Part shown: piece after piece, positions 7,561-16,795 of the stretch
Layout: every line of letters starts with the position of its first letter
Numbering within the stretch: position 1 is the first letter of the stretch
From: JBBQXK01 sp038209775
GTDB taxonomy: Bacteria > Pseudomonadota > Alphaproteobacteria > Rhodobacterales > Rhodobacteraceae
DNA: 64,000 nucleotides
Direction of reading: 5' to 3'
NCBI GenBank assembly: GCA_038209775.1
Contig: JBBQXK010000005.1
Coordinates: 75,857 to 139,856 of the forward strand
Made by a program: the position numbers and the translations under genes
Notes under the pieces: generated by a model
The model's input: only the letters and a program-made list of their open reading frames with translations
Told to the model about the DNA's origin: nothing
Databases searched by the model: none

Positions 7561-10130
7561 CCGGGGGACATGCGGGGCGGCGCATCGTGTCGATATCCCT
7601 GCCGCAGTTCCCGATGGAACGCTGGCGGCGGATGCAGGAGCGGGCGGGCAACGCCGCCTCGGGTGACGTAGCCATGGCCCTGTCGGTCGAGGGGCCGCAC
7701 GGGCCGGTGGTGCATGCCGCGAACCGTGCCGCACATCTGGCGGGGGTGAGTGACGGCGCGCGGGTGGTGGACATGCGCGCGCTCTGCCCCACGCTGCAGG
7801 TTGAATATGCCGATACCGGCGGCGACCGGGTGGCGCTGGACCGCCTCGCCCTCTGGGCAAGGCGCTGGTGTCCGTGGACGGCGGTGGATGGGCAGGGCCT
7901 GATCCTCGACACCACCGGCACCGCCCACCTCTGGGGTGGCGAGGCCGCGATGCTTGCGGACATGACGGCGCAACTGGCGCTTCTGGGTCTGACGGCAAGG
8001 GTGGCGCTGGCCCCCACCTGGGGGGGGGCCTGGGCCCTGGCGCGGTTCGGGCCGGTCAGGGCGATCTCTGCCGATCCCACGCCCCTGCCGGTGGCCGCAC
8101 TGCGGCTGACACCCGACACGGTGCTGCTCTTGCACCGGCTGGGGCTCAAGACCATCGGCGCACTGGCCGCCGTGCCGCGCCTCGCGCTGGCGCGGCGGTT
8201 CGCGCGGGCGGAACTGGCCGCGAACCCCCTCCTCAGGCTGGACCAGATGACCGGCCACCTGCCCGAACCCCTGGCCCCGCCCGACGCCCCCCCGGTGTTC
8301 CGCGCGATGGCCCGTCTGGCCGAGCCGATCTTTGATCCCACGCACCACCTGCCCGGTCTGTGTGCCGACCTTTGCGCGCAACTGGCCGCAGCGGGGCATG
8401 GCGCACGGCGTCTGCGGCTGACCGTGTACCGCACCGACGGCGAGGTGGCCCTGATCGACACCGCCACCGCCAGCCCCAGCCGCGACGCCGCCCATCTGGC
8501 GTTTCTCTTCCGCGACCGGCTGGACCGGATCGACCCCGGCTTCGGCTTTGACCTGATCGCGCTTGAGGCCCCGGTGGCCGAACCGATGGCCGTGGTACAG
8601 GCCAACCTCGCGGGCGGCACCGAGGCCGTGCTGGACCTGTCGCACCTGGTGGACCGCCTGATAATGCGCTTTGGCGCAGCTGCCCTGTCGCGCCCGATGC
8701 CACGCGCCAGCCACATCCCCGAACGGGCCGAGATGCGCGCGGCCCCCCTTGCAGCACCACCCCCTCTTGCCACCGGCAGGGGCAGTGGCGTCACAGGTGA
8801 CCCCGGCCCCATGGCCCTTGTCCAGGCTGCCGGGCTGTCGCGGATGGCATCCCCGCCCTCCCCCCCGGCAGGCGAACAGGCGCATCCCGCCGGAAGCGGC
8901 ACCCGTTGTGCGGCCCCGGCCCTCTCCGACACCGGTCAACGCATCCCGCCCACCCCAACCCCGGCCCATATACCCCCCCCCGCCCCCTTCGGAGGAGGGG
9001 CTACGCGGAACACCGAAGAACCGCCCCATGCGGTTGCCCTTGCCCGGGGTGGAGGGAAGGCGCAGCCTGTGGAAGGCCATGCCCGGTTCGGGGTCACGGC
9101 CCCGCCCGGCGTCCCCCCACGCATCCCGACCACCCCAACCCCGGCCCGTCTGCATTCCACCGCCCCCTTGAGGGAAGATGCGACGCTTGACCTTGAACAG
9201 CCGCCCTGTGCGCCTGCCCTCTCCCAAGGGGGGCGAGAGGCGCATCCTGCGAAAGGATATGCCCGATCTGGCATCGCGGCCCTGTCCGGCGTCGGTCAAC
9301 ACGGGCTGACCATCGCAACCCCGGCCGGTTTGCCCCCCCTCTCGCCTTGGAGAGGAGAGGCCGCACGAAACCATGAAGAACCGCCCCGTGCGACTGCCCT
9401 CCCCCAAGAGGAAAGAGCGGCGCAGCCTGCGAACGGCCACGCCCGGTTCGGGGTCGCAGCCCCGCCCGGCGTCCCCCCACATACCCCGACCGCCGCAACC
9501 CCGGCCCATATACCCCACCGCCTCCCCTTCGAAGGAGGGGCCGTGCGGAACACCGGGGAGGCGCCCCAGGCGGTTGCCCCCGCCCGGTGGGGAGGGGCGG
9601 CGCGGCCTTTGGGGGGGGGCGACGGGTATCGCGGGCCTGCCCCCGTCGGGGATCACCCGACAGCCGTCGATTCCCCTACTCCGGGCCACCCCACTCCGGG
9701 CCACCCCACTCCGGGCCAGTTGAGTACCCCCCCTCCTCCTCGGGGAGAGGAGGCAGGGCGCGCGCACCATCCCGCCCCCGGTGGCGCGGCAAGAGGGATG
9801 CCGCCCAGCGATCACCCTGCCCCGCCCCCCCCCGCCGAACGCCCGGTCCGCCTTCTGGACCCGCCCGAAGAGGTCCGCGTGCTTTACGCCGTGCCCGAAG
9901 GCCCGCCTGCGCAGTTCGCATGGCGCCGCGTCACCCACCGCACCGTGCGCTATCAGGGGCCGGAACGGATCGCCCCCGAATGGTGGCAGGACCGTCCCGG
10001 CACCCGCCTGCGCGATTACTTCAAGGTCGAGGATGACACGGGCCGCCGCTACTGGCTCTACCGCGAGGGGCTGCATGATGACGGGCGCGGCGGCGATCCG
10101 CGCTGGTTCCTGCACGGGATCTTCGCCTGA
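7557..10130 (+). CDS. imuB: ImuB, inactive Y-family polymerase-like adaptor
   Basis: 857-aa protein, far longer than the usual 500 or so. Residues 1 to about 390 form the Y-family polymerase-like part, beginning RRIVSISLPQFPMERW; the catalytic acidic residues of true DinB/UmuC are absent, as expected for ImuB, which recruits DnaE2 to the clamp. Residues about 393-759 are a Pro/Gly/Ala-rich linker built largely from four 60-residue repeats. The conserved C-terminal region resumes at RPVRLLDPPEEV and includes RTVRYQGPERIAPEWW and RLRDYFKVED. The stop and the dnaE2 start share one base (TGATG). Start chosen by homology and the ATGA overlap with the last array fragment. Confidence 0.88.
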   Translation: MTGGHAGRRIVSISLPQFPMERWRRMQERAGNAASGDVAMALSVEGPHGPVVHAANRAAHLAGVSDGARVVDMRALCPTLQVEYADTGGDRVALDRLALWARRWCPWTAVDGQGLILDTTGTAHLWGGEAAMLADMTAQLALLGLTARVALAPTWGGAWALARFGPVRAISADPTPLPVAALRLTPDTVLLLHRLGLKTIGALAAVPRLALARRFARAELAANPLLRLDQMTGHLPEPLAPPDAPPVFRAMARLAEPIFDPTHHLPGLCADLCAQLAAAGHGARRLRLTVYRTDGEVALIDTATASPSRDAAHLAFLFRDRLDRIDPGFGFDLIALEAPVAEPMAVVQANLAGGTEAVLDLSHLVDRLIMRFGAAALSRPMPRASHIPERAEMRAAPLAAPPPLATGRGSGVTGDPGPMALVQAAGLSRMASPPSPPAGEQAHPAGSGTRCAAPALSDTGQRIPPTPTPAHIPPPAPFGGGATRNTEEPPHAVALARGGGKAQPVEGHARFGVTAPPGVPPRIPTTPTPARLHSTAPLREDATLDLEQPPCAPALSQGGREAHPAKGYARSGIAALSGVGQHGLTIATPAGLPPLSPWRGEAARNHEEPPRATALPQEERAAQPANGHARFGVAAPPGVPPHTPTAATPAHIPHRLPFEGGAVRNTGEAPQAVAPARWGGAARPLGGGDGYRGPAPVGDHPTAVDSPTPGHPTPGHPTPGQLSTPPPPRGEEAGRAHHPAPGGAARGMPPSDHPAPPPPAERPVRLLDPPEEVRVLYAVPEGPPAQFAWRRVTHRTVRYQGPERIAPEWWQDRPGTRLRDYFKVEDDTGRRYWLYREGLHDDGRGGDPRWFLHGIFA
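8940..9656 (+). repeat. Four 180-bp in-frame repeats inside imuB
   Basis: Units start at 8940, 9120, 9300 and 9480, an exact 180-bp period (60 codons). Each carries a P(T)ATPA start, a GG-A-RN-E-PP core and GHARFGVAAPPGVPP or a relative at its end. The opposite strand is also open and GC-rich. Inserted between the polymerase-like region and the C-terminal module, they lengthen a flexible linker. Confidence 0.9.
9678..9718 (+). repeat. Short 15-bp tandem repeat in imuB linker
   Basis: ACTCCGGGCCACCCC occurs twice and is followed by a partial third copy, encoding successive PTPGH units. It is a microsatellite-like tract at the end of the long linker. Confidence 0.85.
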
Positions 10131-13100
10131 TGCCCGAGAATGACAACATCCACCCCCGCCGCAGCCTTGACGGCACCTTCGCCCCCAACCCGCGTGCCCC
10201 CTTTGTCGAACTTGGCGTGGCCAGCCCGTTCTCGTTCCTGCGCGGCGCGTCGGACGCCACCGATCTGGTGCGCACCGCCCATGCGCAGGGGTATGACGCC
10301 CTGGGAATAGCCGACCTCAACAGCATGGCCGGCGTCGTCCGCATCCATGCCGAGGCGCGCAAGGCCGGCCTCCGCCCGGTCATCGGCTGCCGCCTGCAAC
10401 TGACCTCGGGCGATGAATTCCTGGCCTACCCCACCGACCGCGCCGCCTGGGGCCGGCTTTGTGCGCTGTTGTCCAAGGGCAAGATGCACGACCCGGATGG
10501 CCGCTGGCAGGCCAAGGGCATCTGCGACATCACCCTCAATGACCTCGCCGCCCATGCAACCGGCGTACACCTGATCGTCATGCCCGACGCCAACCTTGCC
10601 CGCCGCCTGCCCGGCCTGATCCGCCACCTGCCGACCTTGCGCCATATCGCGGCAAGCTACCTTTATCGCGGCGATGACCGGGCGCGGATCAACCGGCTGG
10701 ACCGGCTGGCACAGGCCCACGGGCTGGGCATCCTTGCCACCAACGACGTGCAATACCACGCCCCCGACCGCCGACCCCTGCACGACATCATGACCTGCAT
10801 CCGCGAAAAGACCACGATCACGCAGGCCGGATACCTTCTGAACCCCAACGCCGAACGCCACCTGAAATCCCCCGCCCAGATGGCCCGCCTCTTCGCCGAA
10901 TGGCCCCATGCCATCGCGGCCACCCGCGACGTGGCCGACGCCTGCACCTTTGATCTGCGCCAACTGCGCTATGAATACCCGCTGCAGGACCTGCCCCCCG
11001 GCACCACCCCGCAAGACCAGTTGGAACGGCTGACGTGGCAAGGGGCCGCCACCCGCTATCCCGCAGGCATCCCCCCCAAGGTTGACCACGCCATCAGGCA
11101 CGAGTTGAACATCATCCGCATCAAGGACATCCCTCAGTATTTCCTGACCATCCACCAGATTGTCCTGTTCGCCCGCGCCAAGGGCATCCTCTGTCAGGGG
11201 CGCGGCTCGGCGGCCAATTCCGCCGTGTGCTATGTGCTGGGCATCACCTCGGTCGACCCCGCCGAACAGGAACTGCTGTTCGAGCGTTTCATCAGCCTTG
11301 ACCGGGATGAGCCCCCCGACATCGACGTCGATTTCGAACACGAACGGCGTGAAGAGGTGATCCAGCACATCTACACCCGCTATGGCCGCCACCGCGCGGG
11401 CCTTTGTGCCACCGTCATCCACTACCGCCCCCGGTCAGCCATCCGCGAGGTGGGCAAGGTCATGGGCCTGTCCGAAGATGTCACCTCGGCCCTTGCGAAA
11501 ACCGTCTGGGGCAGTTGGGGCACCAGCATGGGTGAGGCGAACTCGTCCGAGGCGGGGCTGGACCTGACCGACCCCCTGCTGCGCCGCACCATCAGGCTGG
11601 CCGAACAGATGATCGGCATGCCCCGGCATCTGGGTCAGCATGTCGGCGGCTTCATCCTGACCGAAGGGGCCCTGTCCGAAACCGTGCCCATCGGCAATGG
11701 TGCCATGCCCGACCGCAGTTTCATCGAATGGGACAAGGACGATATTGATGAGCTGGGCATCCTCAAGGTCGATATCCTGGCTTTGGGGATGCTCACCTGC
11801 ATCCGCAAATGCTTTGACCTTCTGCGCGCCCATCACCACGTCGACCACAGCCTCGCCTCGATCCCGCAGGACGATACGGCGGTCTATGACATGCTGTGCA
11901 AGGGTGACAGCGTCGGCGTGTTCCAGGTGGAAAGCCGGGCGCAGATGAACATGCTGCCCCGCCTCAAACCCCGCCGGTTCTACGATCTGGTGATCGAGGT
12001 CGCCATCGTCCGCCCCGGCCCGATTCAGGGCGACATGGTCCACCCCTATCTGCGCCGCCGCAGCGGGCAGGAGGTGGTCGATTTCCCCTCCCCCGCGCCC
12101 CCCCACGACCCCGACGAATTGCGCAACATCCTTGGCCGCACCCTTGGCGTGCCGATATTCCAGGAACAGGCGATGAAGATCGCACTTGAGGCCGCAAGGT
12201 TCAGTTCCGCCGAGGCGAATGAGCTGCGCAAGGCGATGGCCACGTTCCGCTCACGCGGCACCATTGGCCTTCTGGAGGAAAAGATGGTCGGTCGCATGGT
12301 GGAACGCGGCTATGACCCCGAATTTGCCGCGCGCTGTTTCAACCAGATCAAGGGCTTCGGCGAATACGGCTTTCCCGAAAGCCACGCCGCCAGCTTTGCG
12401 CTTCTGGTCTATGTGTCAAGCTGGCTCAAGTGCCACTACCCCGGCGCCTTTGCGACCTCCCTCCTGAACTCCCAGCCGATGGGCTTTTACGCCCCCGCCC
12501 AGATCGTCAGCGACGCCCACGAACACGGGGTCGAGGTGCGCGACGTCGATGTGAATTTCAGCGACTGGGACAGCACGCTGGAACCCGCAGGCACCGGATG
12601 GGCCCTGCGCCTTGGTCTGCGCCAGATCACCGGCATGGCCCAGGCCGCCGCCCTGCGCCTGATCGACGCGCGCGACGCACCCTTTGCCGATCTGGCAGAC
12701 CTTGCCACCCGCGCCCGCCTCGATGCCCGCACGATGCGCCTTCTGGCGGCGGCGGATGCGTTCCGCTCGATGGGCCTTGACCGCCGCGCCGCCCTCTGGG
12801 ACGCCCGCGCGCTCAAGGACGCACCCGACCTGCCCCTGTTCCAGACCACCCGCGATGAGGGGGATGAGGCCCGCGTCACCCTGCCCGCCATGCCCCTGTC
12901 CGAGCATGTGGTGACCGACTACCAGACCCTGCGCCTGTCGCTGAAAGCCCACCCGATGGCCTTTCTGCGCGCCAGCATGACGCGCCAGGGCTACCGCTGC
13001 GCCGCTGACGTCGCCACCATCCGCAACAACCAGCGCCTGCAACTGGCCGGCCTCGTCCTGATCCGCCAGCGCCCCGGCAGCGCCAAGGGCGTCTGCTTCA

Positions 13101-13414
13101 TCACGCTTGAGGATGAGACGGGCGTCGCCAACCTTGTGGTCTGGCCCAAGATCATGGCGGCCTTTCGCAAGGTCATCATGACCGCCCGGCTGTTGCAGGT
13201 CACGGGCCGGGTCCAGCGCGATGCCATATCGGGCGTCACCCATGTGGTGGTCGATACCCTGTCCGACCGCAGCGATGCGCTTCTCAGGCTGGCCGACCAG
13301 CATATGGCCATCCCCCTGTCACGCGCCGACGAAGTCACCCGCCCGATCCCCGCCCCAACCCGGGGCCACCCGAGGAACGCCCAGATCATCCCGAAATCGC
13401 GCGACTTTCACTGA
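10130..13414 (+). CDS. dnaE2: DnaE2, error-prone DNA polymerase III alpha homologue
   Basis: C-family polymerase of 1094 aa that performs error-prone translesion synthesis with ImuA and ImuB. The N-terminal PHP domain starts at FVELGVASPFSFLRGAS near residue 26. The catalytic PDIDVDFEHERREEV motif lies near residue 395, with RGSAANSAVCYVLGI before it. The helix-hairpin-helix region with GFGEYGFPESHAASFA follows near residue 745, and a C-terminal OB fold is present (LAGLVLIRQRPGSAKG). The size agrees with DnaE2 rather than the longer replicative DnaE1. It is last in the cassette and probably SOS-induced with imuA. Confidence 0.95.
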   Translation: MPENDNIHPRRSLDGTFAPNPRAPFVELGVASPFSFLRGASDATDLVRTAHAQGYDALGIADLNSMAGVVRIHAEARKAGLRPVIGCRLQLTSGDEFLAYPTDRAAWGRLCALLSKGKMHDPDGRWQAKGICDITLNDLAAHATGVHLIVMPDANLARRLPGLIRHLPTLRHIAASYLYRGDDRARINRLDRLAQAHGLGILATNDVQYHAPDRRPLHDIMTCIREKTTITQAGYLLNPNAERHLKSPAQMARLFAEWPHAIAATRDVADACTFDLRQLRYEYPLQDLPPGTTPQDQLERLTWQGAATRYPAGIPPKVDHAIRHELNIIRIKDIPQYFLTIHQIVLFARAKGILCQGRGSAANSAVCYVLGITSVDPAEQELLFERFISLDRDEPPDIDVDFEHERREEVIQHIYTRYGRHRAGLCATVIHYRPRSAIREVGKVMGLSEDVTSALAKTVWGSWGTSMGEANSSEAGLDLTDPLLRRTIRLAEQMIGMPRHLGQHVGGFILTEGALSETVPIGNGAMPDRSFIEWDKDDIDELGILKVDILALGMLTCIRKCFDLLRAHHHVDHSLASIPQDDTAVYDMLCKGDSVGVFQVESRAQMNMLPRLKPRRFYDLVIEVAIVRPGPIQGDMVHPYLRRRSGQEVVDFPSPAPPHDPDELRNILGRTLGVPIFQEQAMKIALEAARFSSAEANELRKAMATFRSRGTIGLLEEKMVGRMVERGYDPEFAARCFNQIKGFGEYGFPESHAASFALLVYVSSWLKCHYPGAFATSLLNSQPMGFYAPAQIVSDAHEHGVEVRDVDVNFSDWDSTLEPAGTGWALRLGLRQITGMAQAAALRLIDARDAPFADLADLATRARLDARTMRLLAAADAFRSMGLDRRAALWDARALKDAPDLPLFQTTRDEGDEARVTLPAMPLSEHVVTDYQTLRLSLKAHPMAFLRASMTRQGYRCAADVATIRNNQRLQLAGLVLIRQRPGSAKGVCFITLEDETGVANLVVWPKIMAAFRKVIMTARLLQVTGRVQRDAISGVTHVVVDTLSDRSDALLRLADQHMAIPLSRADEVTRPIPAPTRGHPRNAQIIPKSRDFH

Positions 13415-13475
13415 CCGGCTGGAAACGGCGGCCTTTTGGCCCTAAACTTGGACCGACAAGCGCAGGGGAACGCCG

Positions 13476-14501
13476 ATGATCGCGGATTTCGGACTTGTCG
13501 ACGGCCACCCGGTGCAGGCCGTCACCCTGCGCGCAGGTGCCATGACCGCCAAACTCATCACCTGGGGCGCGCGGCTGACCGAACTGCATGTGCCCGACCG
13601 CAACGGCGTGACCGCCGATGTTGTGCTGGGGTTCGACAGCCTTGCAGGCTACCTCGCGACCGATCACTATTTCGGGGCCACCTGTGGGCGCTACGGCAAC
13701 CGCATCGCCGGCGGCACCTTCGATCTGGAAGGCCAGACGGTGCAGCTTGACTGCAACGAAGGCCCCAATCACCTGCACGGCGGCAGCACCGGGTTCGACC
13801 GCAAGCATTGGGCGATCGCCGCCCAGGGCGCTGACCACGTCACCTTTGCCGCCCTGTCCGAGGATGGCGAGATGGGCTTTCCGGGTCGCTGCGCCCTGCA
13901 GACCGAATACCGGCTGACCGACACCACGCTGACCATCACCATGACCGCCGACACCACCCGCACCACCGTGATGAACATGGTCAACCACAGCTATTTCAAC
14001 CTTGCGGGGCAAGGGTCGGGCACCATCCTTGCGCACGATCTGCAGGTGAACGCCGCCTTCTACACCCCCGTCAACACCGCCCTTCTGGCCACCGGCGAGG
14101 TGCGCGCGGTCGCAAACACCCCCTTTGATTTCCGCACCCCCAAACCCGTTGGCCGCGACATCGCCACCCTGACCGGCGGCTATGACCACAACTGGTGCCT
14201 TGGCCCCGCCGGCGCCGAACTTCTGCGCGATTGCGCCACCCTGACCGACCCCGCTTCAGGCCGCCGGATGACCCTGCGCACCACCGAACCGGGCGTGCAG
14301 ATCTATACATGCGGCTCGGTCAAAGACACGGCTGCGGCCAAGGCGGGCCATCCCATATCGAAATTCGGCGGCCTTACATTCGAGACGCAGAAATTCCCCG
14401 GCACCCCCAACCACCCGCATTTCCCCACCGCGACACTGCACCCCGGCGACACCTACCACCACGTCATGGCCCTCGAATTCTCCGCCCCGGCAAACCCATG
14501 A
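13476..14501 (+). CDS. galM: Aldose 1-epimerase (mutarotase)
   Basis: Interconverts alpha and beta anomers of aldoses. The 341-aa protein has the galactose mutarotase fold, with NRIAGG near residue 75, NEGPNHLHGG, MVNHSYFNL (catalytic His) and FETQKFPGTPNHPHF at the C-terminus (the Glu region). No signal peptide is seen, so it is cytoplasmic. It overlaps kdgK by four bases (ATGA), which suggests a sugar or sugar-acid pathway with the downstream importer. Confidence 0.9.
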   Translation: MIADFGLVDGHPVQAVTLRAGAMTAKLITWGARLTELHVPDRNGVTADVVLGFDSLAGYLATDHYFGATCGRYGNRIAGGTFDLEGQTVQLDCNEGPNHLHGGSTGFDRKHWAIAAQGADHVTFAALSEDGEMGFPGRCALQTEYRLTDTTLTITMTADTTRTTVMNMVNHSYFNLAGQGSGTILAHDLQVNAAFYTPVNTALLATGEVRAVANTPFDFRTPKPVGRDIATLTGGYDHNWCLGPAGAELLRDCATLTDPASGRRMTLRTTEPGVQIYTCGSVKDTAAAKAGHPISKFGGLTFETQKFPGTPNHPHFPTATLHPGDTYHHVMALEFSAPANP

Positions 14502-15403
14502 CCATGCGCATCGCCTGCATCGGCGAGGCGATGGTGGAACTGTCGCTTGACCCCACCCTTGACGGCGCGCGCATCGGCTATGCGGGTGACGCGCTGAATG
14601 CCGCGATCTACCTGCGCCGCGAACTGCCCGCCACCGCCACTGTGGCCTTCGTCAGCGCCATCGGCACCGATGCCCTGTCCGACCGTCTGGCAACCACCAT
14701 TGGCGATGAGGGCATCGACACCACCCACCTTGCCCGCAATCCCCACCGCACGACCGGTCTCTACGCCATCCGCACCGATCCCTTGGGCGAACGTCAGTTT
14801 TCCTACTGGCGCGACACCTCCGCCGCCCGCGCGATGTTCGAAGGCCCCGATCCCTTTGCCGTGCTGGACGGGTTCGACGTGGTGCTGATGACCGCCATAT
14901 CACTGGCCATCCTGCCGCCCGACACGCGCACAGCCCTCTTCCACCACATCGCCGCCTTCCGCCACCGGGGCGGCCTTTTCGCCTTCGATTCCAACTACCG
15001 CCCCCGCCTCTGGTCCGGCCTGCCCGAGGCCCGGGCGACGATTGAGGCTGCTTGGCGCGTAACCGACATCGCGCTGCCGTCGGTCGATGACGAAATGGCG
15101 GTGTTCGGTGACCGCACCGCCGACAAGGTAATCGCAAGACTGCGCCAATGGGGCATCCGCCGGGGTGCGCTGAAATGCGGTGCGCACGGGCCGGTGTCGC
15201 TGTCGGGCCATGCGCCGGACCAGACCTATCCCAAGGCCCCCCAGGTCACAGATACCACCGCCGCCGGCGACAGCTTCAACGCGGGCTACCTTGCCGGCAT
15301 CCTGACCGGACAGCAAGAACCCTCCGCTCTCATGGCCGGCCACACCTGCGCTGCAAAGGTCATTGCCCACCGGGGGGCCATCGTGCCCAAGGCCCTCTGG
15401 TAA
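14498..15403 (+). CDS. kdgK: 2-dehydro-3-deoxygluconokinase (PfkB family)
   Basis: Ribokinase-fold sugar kinase of 301 aa; it probably phosphorylates KDG for the Entner-Doudoroff route. N-terminal CIGEAMVELS and the PfkB C-terminal signature DTTAAGDSFNAGYLAG with the catalytic Asp are visible, and YWRDTSAARAMF is typical of KdgK. The ATG at 14498 overlaps the galM stop. Other PfkB sugar kinases are possible, but the sequence is closest in feel to KdgK. Confidence 0.82.
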   Translation: MTMRIACIGEAMVELSLDPTLDGARIGYAGDALNAAIYLRRELPATATVAFVSAIGTDALSDRLATTIGDEGIDTTHLARNPHRTTGLYAIRTDPLGERQFSYWRDTSAARAMFEGPDPFAVLDGFDVVLMTAISLAILPPDTRTALFHHIAAFRHRGGLFAFDSNYRPRLWSGLPEARATIEAAWRVTDIALPSVDDEMAVFGDRTADKVIARLRQWGIRRGALKCGAHGPVSLSGHAPDQTYPKAPQVTDTTAAGDSFNAGYLAGILTGQQEPSALMAGHTCAAKVIAHRGAIVPKALW

Positions 15404-15489
15404 CCCCCACGGTAAGTTTACCTGCCTTCCGCATCGTCGCGTGTTCTCTGGCCACCACCCACCGAATCCCGGCCAAAAGGATACCCTCG

Positions 15490-16725
15490 ATGACCGCCAC
15501 ACGCGCCCTCGCCTCCACCGCCATGGCCCTCGCCCTGATGACAACGGCAGCCCGCGCCGACACCGCCGACGGCGCGGCCCTTACCGCCATGACCTGGGAT
15601 CAGGTGGTGGAAACCGCCAAGGGGGGCACCGTCAACTGGTTCATGTGGGGCGGGGCCGACAACATCAACCGCTATGTCAGCGAACATGTCGGTGGCATCC
15701 TGAAAAACCAGTACGGCATCACCCTCAACCGTGTCGGCGTCAACGACACGGCCGAGGTGGTCAACATCGTGCTGGGTGAAAAAGAGGCCGGCGTGACCGA
15801 CGCCGGATCGGTCGACATGATCTGGATCAACGGCGAAAACTTCCGCACGATGAAACAGGGCGGGCTGGCATGGTGCGGCTATACCGACATGCTGCCGAAC
15901 GACGCACTGATAAACTGGAACAATCCCGCCATCGCCAACGACTTCGGCGTGCCGGTGGACGGGTGTGAGGTGCCCTGGTCCAAGGTGCAGTTCGCCTTCG
16001 CCTACGACAGCGCCAAGACCCCGAACCCGCCCCAGTCCATGTCCGACCTTCTGGCATGGATCAAGGCCAACCCCGGCCAGTTCACCTACCCCGCCGCCCC
16101 CGATTTCAACGGCGCCGTGTTCGTGCGCCATGTGTTCTACCACGTCGCAGGCGGCCCGCAGAACCTGCTCGGCGACTTCGATCAGACGAAATTCGACGCC
16201 ATCGCCCCGCAGGTCTGGACCCTGCTGAACGACCTTGAGCCGTCCCTCTGGCGCGAAGGTCAGACCTATCCGACCTCGATCACCCAGATGAACGGGCTTT
16301 TCGCCAATGGCGAGGTGGCCTTCACCTTCGACTACGACGCCTCGCAGTTCGGGCAGGCGGTCGAGGATGGACGGTTCCCGGAAACCACCCGCTCCTATGG
16401 CCTGACCGATGGCACCATCGGCAACACCAACTACACCCTCATCCCGTTCAACTCGCCCAACAAGGCGGCGGCGATGGTGTTGCAGAATGTCCTGCTGTCG
16501 GGTCCCGTACAGTACGAAAAGGCCCGCCCCGAGGTCTGGGGCGCCTCCCCCGCCATCGAGATCAGCCGCACCACGCCCGAGGTTCAGGCAGAGTTTGCGT
16601 CGATCGTGACGCCTGAATCGGTGGTCCCGGCAGAAACCTTGGGCAAAAACGCCCTGCCGGAACTGCAGGCGGGCTGGATTTCGGCCATCGAACAGGGTTG
16701 GATCGCGAACGTCGCGCAGAAATAG
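15490..16725 (+). CDS. ABC transporter substrate-binding protein, YnjB type
   Basis: Periplasmic solute-binding protein of 411 aa with a Sec signal peptide (TAMALALMTTAARA, cleavage near residue 24). The stretch WFMWGGADNINRYV and SVDMIWINGENFRTMKQGG are hallmarks of the YnjB family, whose ligand is not established. The frame is open upstream into kdgK; the ATG at 15490 gives a clean signal peptide. It heads a four-gene import operon (binding protein, two permeases, ATPase), so YnjC, a fused permease in E. coli, is represented here by two shorter proteins. Confidence 0.87.
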   Translation: MTATRALASTAMALALMTTAARADTADGAALTAMTWDQVVETAKGGTVNWFMWGGADNINRYVSEHVGGILKNQYGITLNRVGVNDTAEVVNIVLGEKEAGVTDAGSVDMIWINGENFRTMKQGGLAWCGYTDMLPNDALINWNNPAIANDFGVPVDGCEVPWSKVQFAFAYDSAKTPNPPQSMSDLLAWIKANPGQFTYPAAPDFNGAVFVRHVFYHVAGGPQNLLGDFDQTKFDAIAPQVWTLLNDLEPSLWREGQTYPTSITQMNGLFANGEVAFTFDYDASQFGQAVEDGRFPETTRSYGLTDGTIGNTNYTLIPFNSPNKAAAMVLQNVLLSGPVQYEKARPEVWGASPAIEISRTTPEVQAEFASIVTPESVVPAETLGKNALPELQAGWISAIEQGWIANVAQK

Positions 16726-16739
16726 CGCAGGCGCGCCAT

Positions 16740-16758
16740 CGGCCCCGCCCCGGGGCCG
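16740..16758 (+). terminator. Stem-loop between binding-protein and permease genes
   Basis: CGGCCCCG/CGGGGCCG, an 8-bp perfect GC stem with a 3-base loop and no T-run. Such intercistronic hairpins commonly stabilise the upstream binding-protein message and lower permease expression; here that is inferred from position. Confidence 0.5.
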
Positions 16759-16795
16759 GTGCCGCCCCGTTGGCGGGAAAGGTTGCACAGGCCCG

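Noticed and set aside
6753..10115. 1120-codon open frame on the minus strand opposite imuB
   Set aside because: It lies opposite imuB and the repeat array; its length comes from GC-rich repeats whose antisense frame lacks stops. No domain is recognisable, while the plus strand encodes ImuB.
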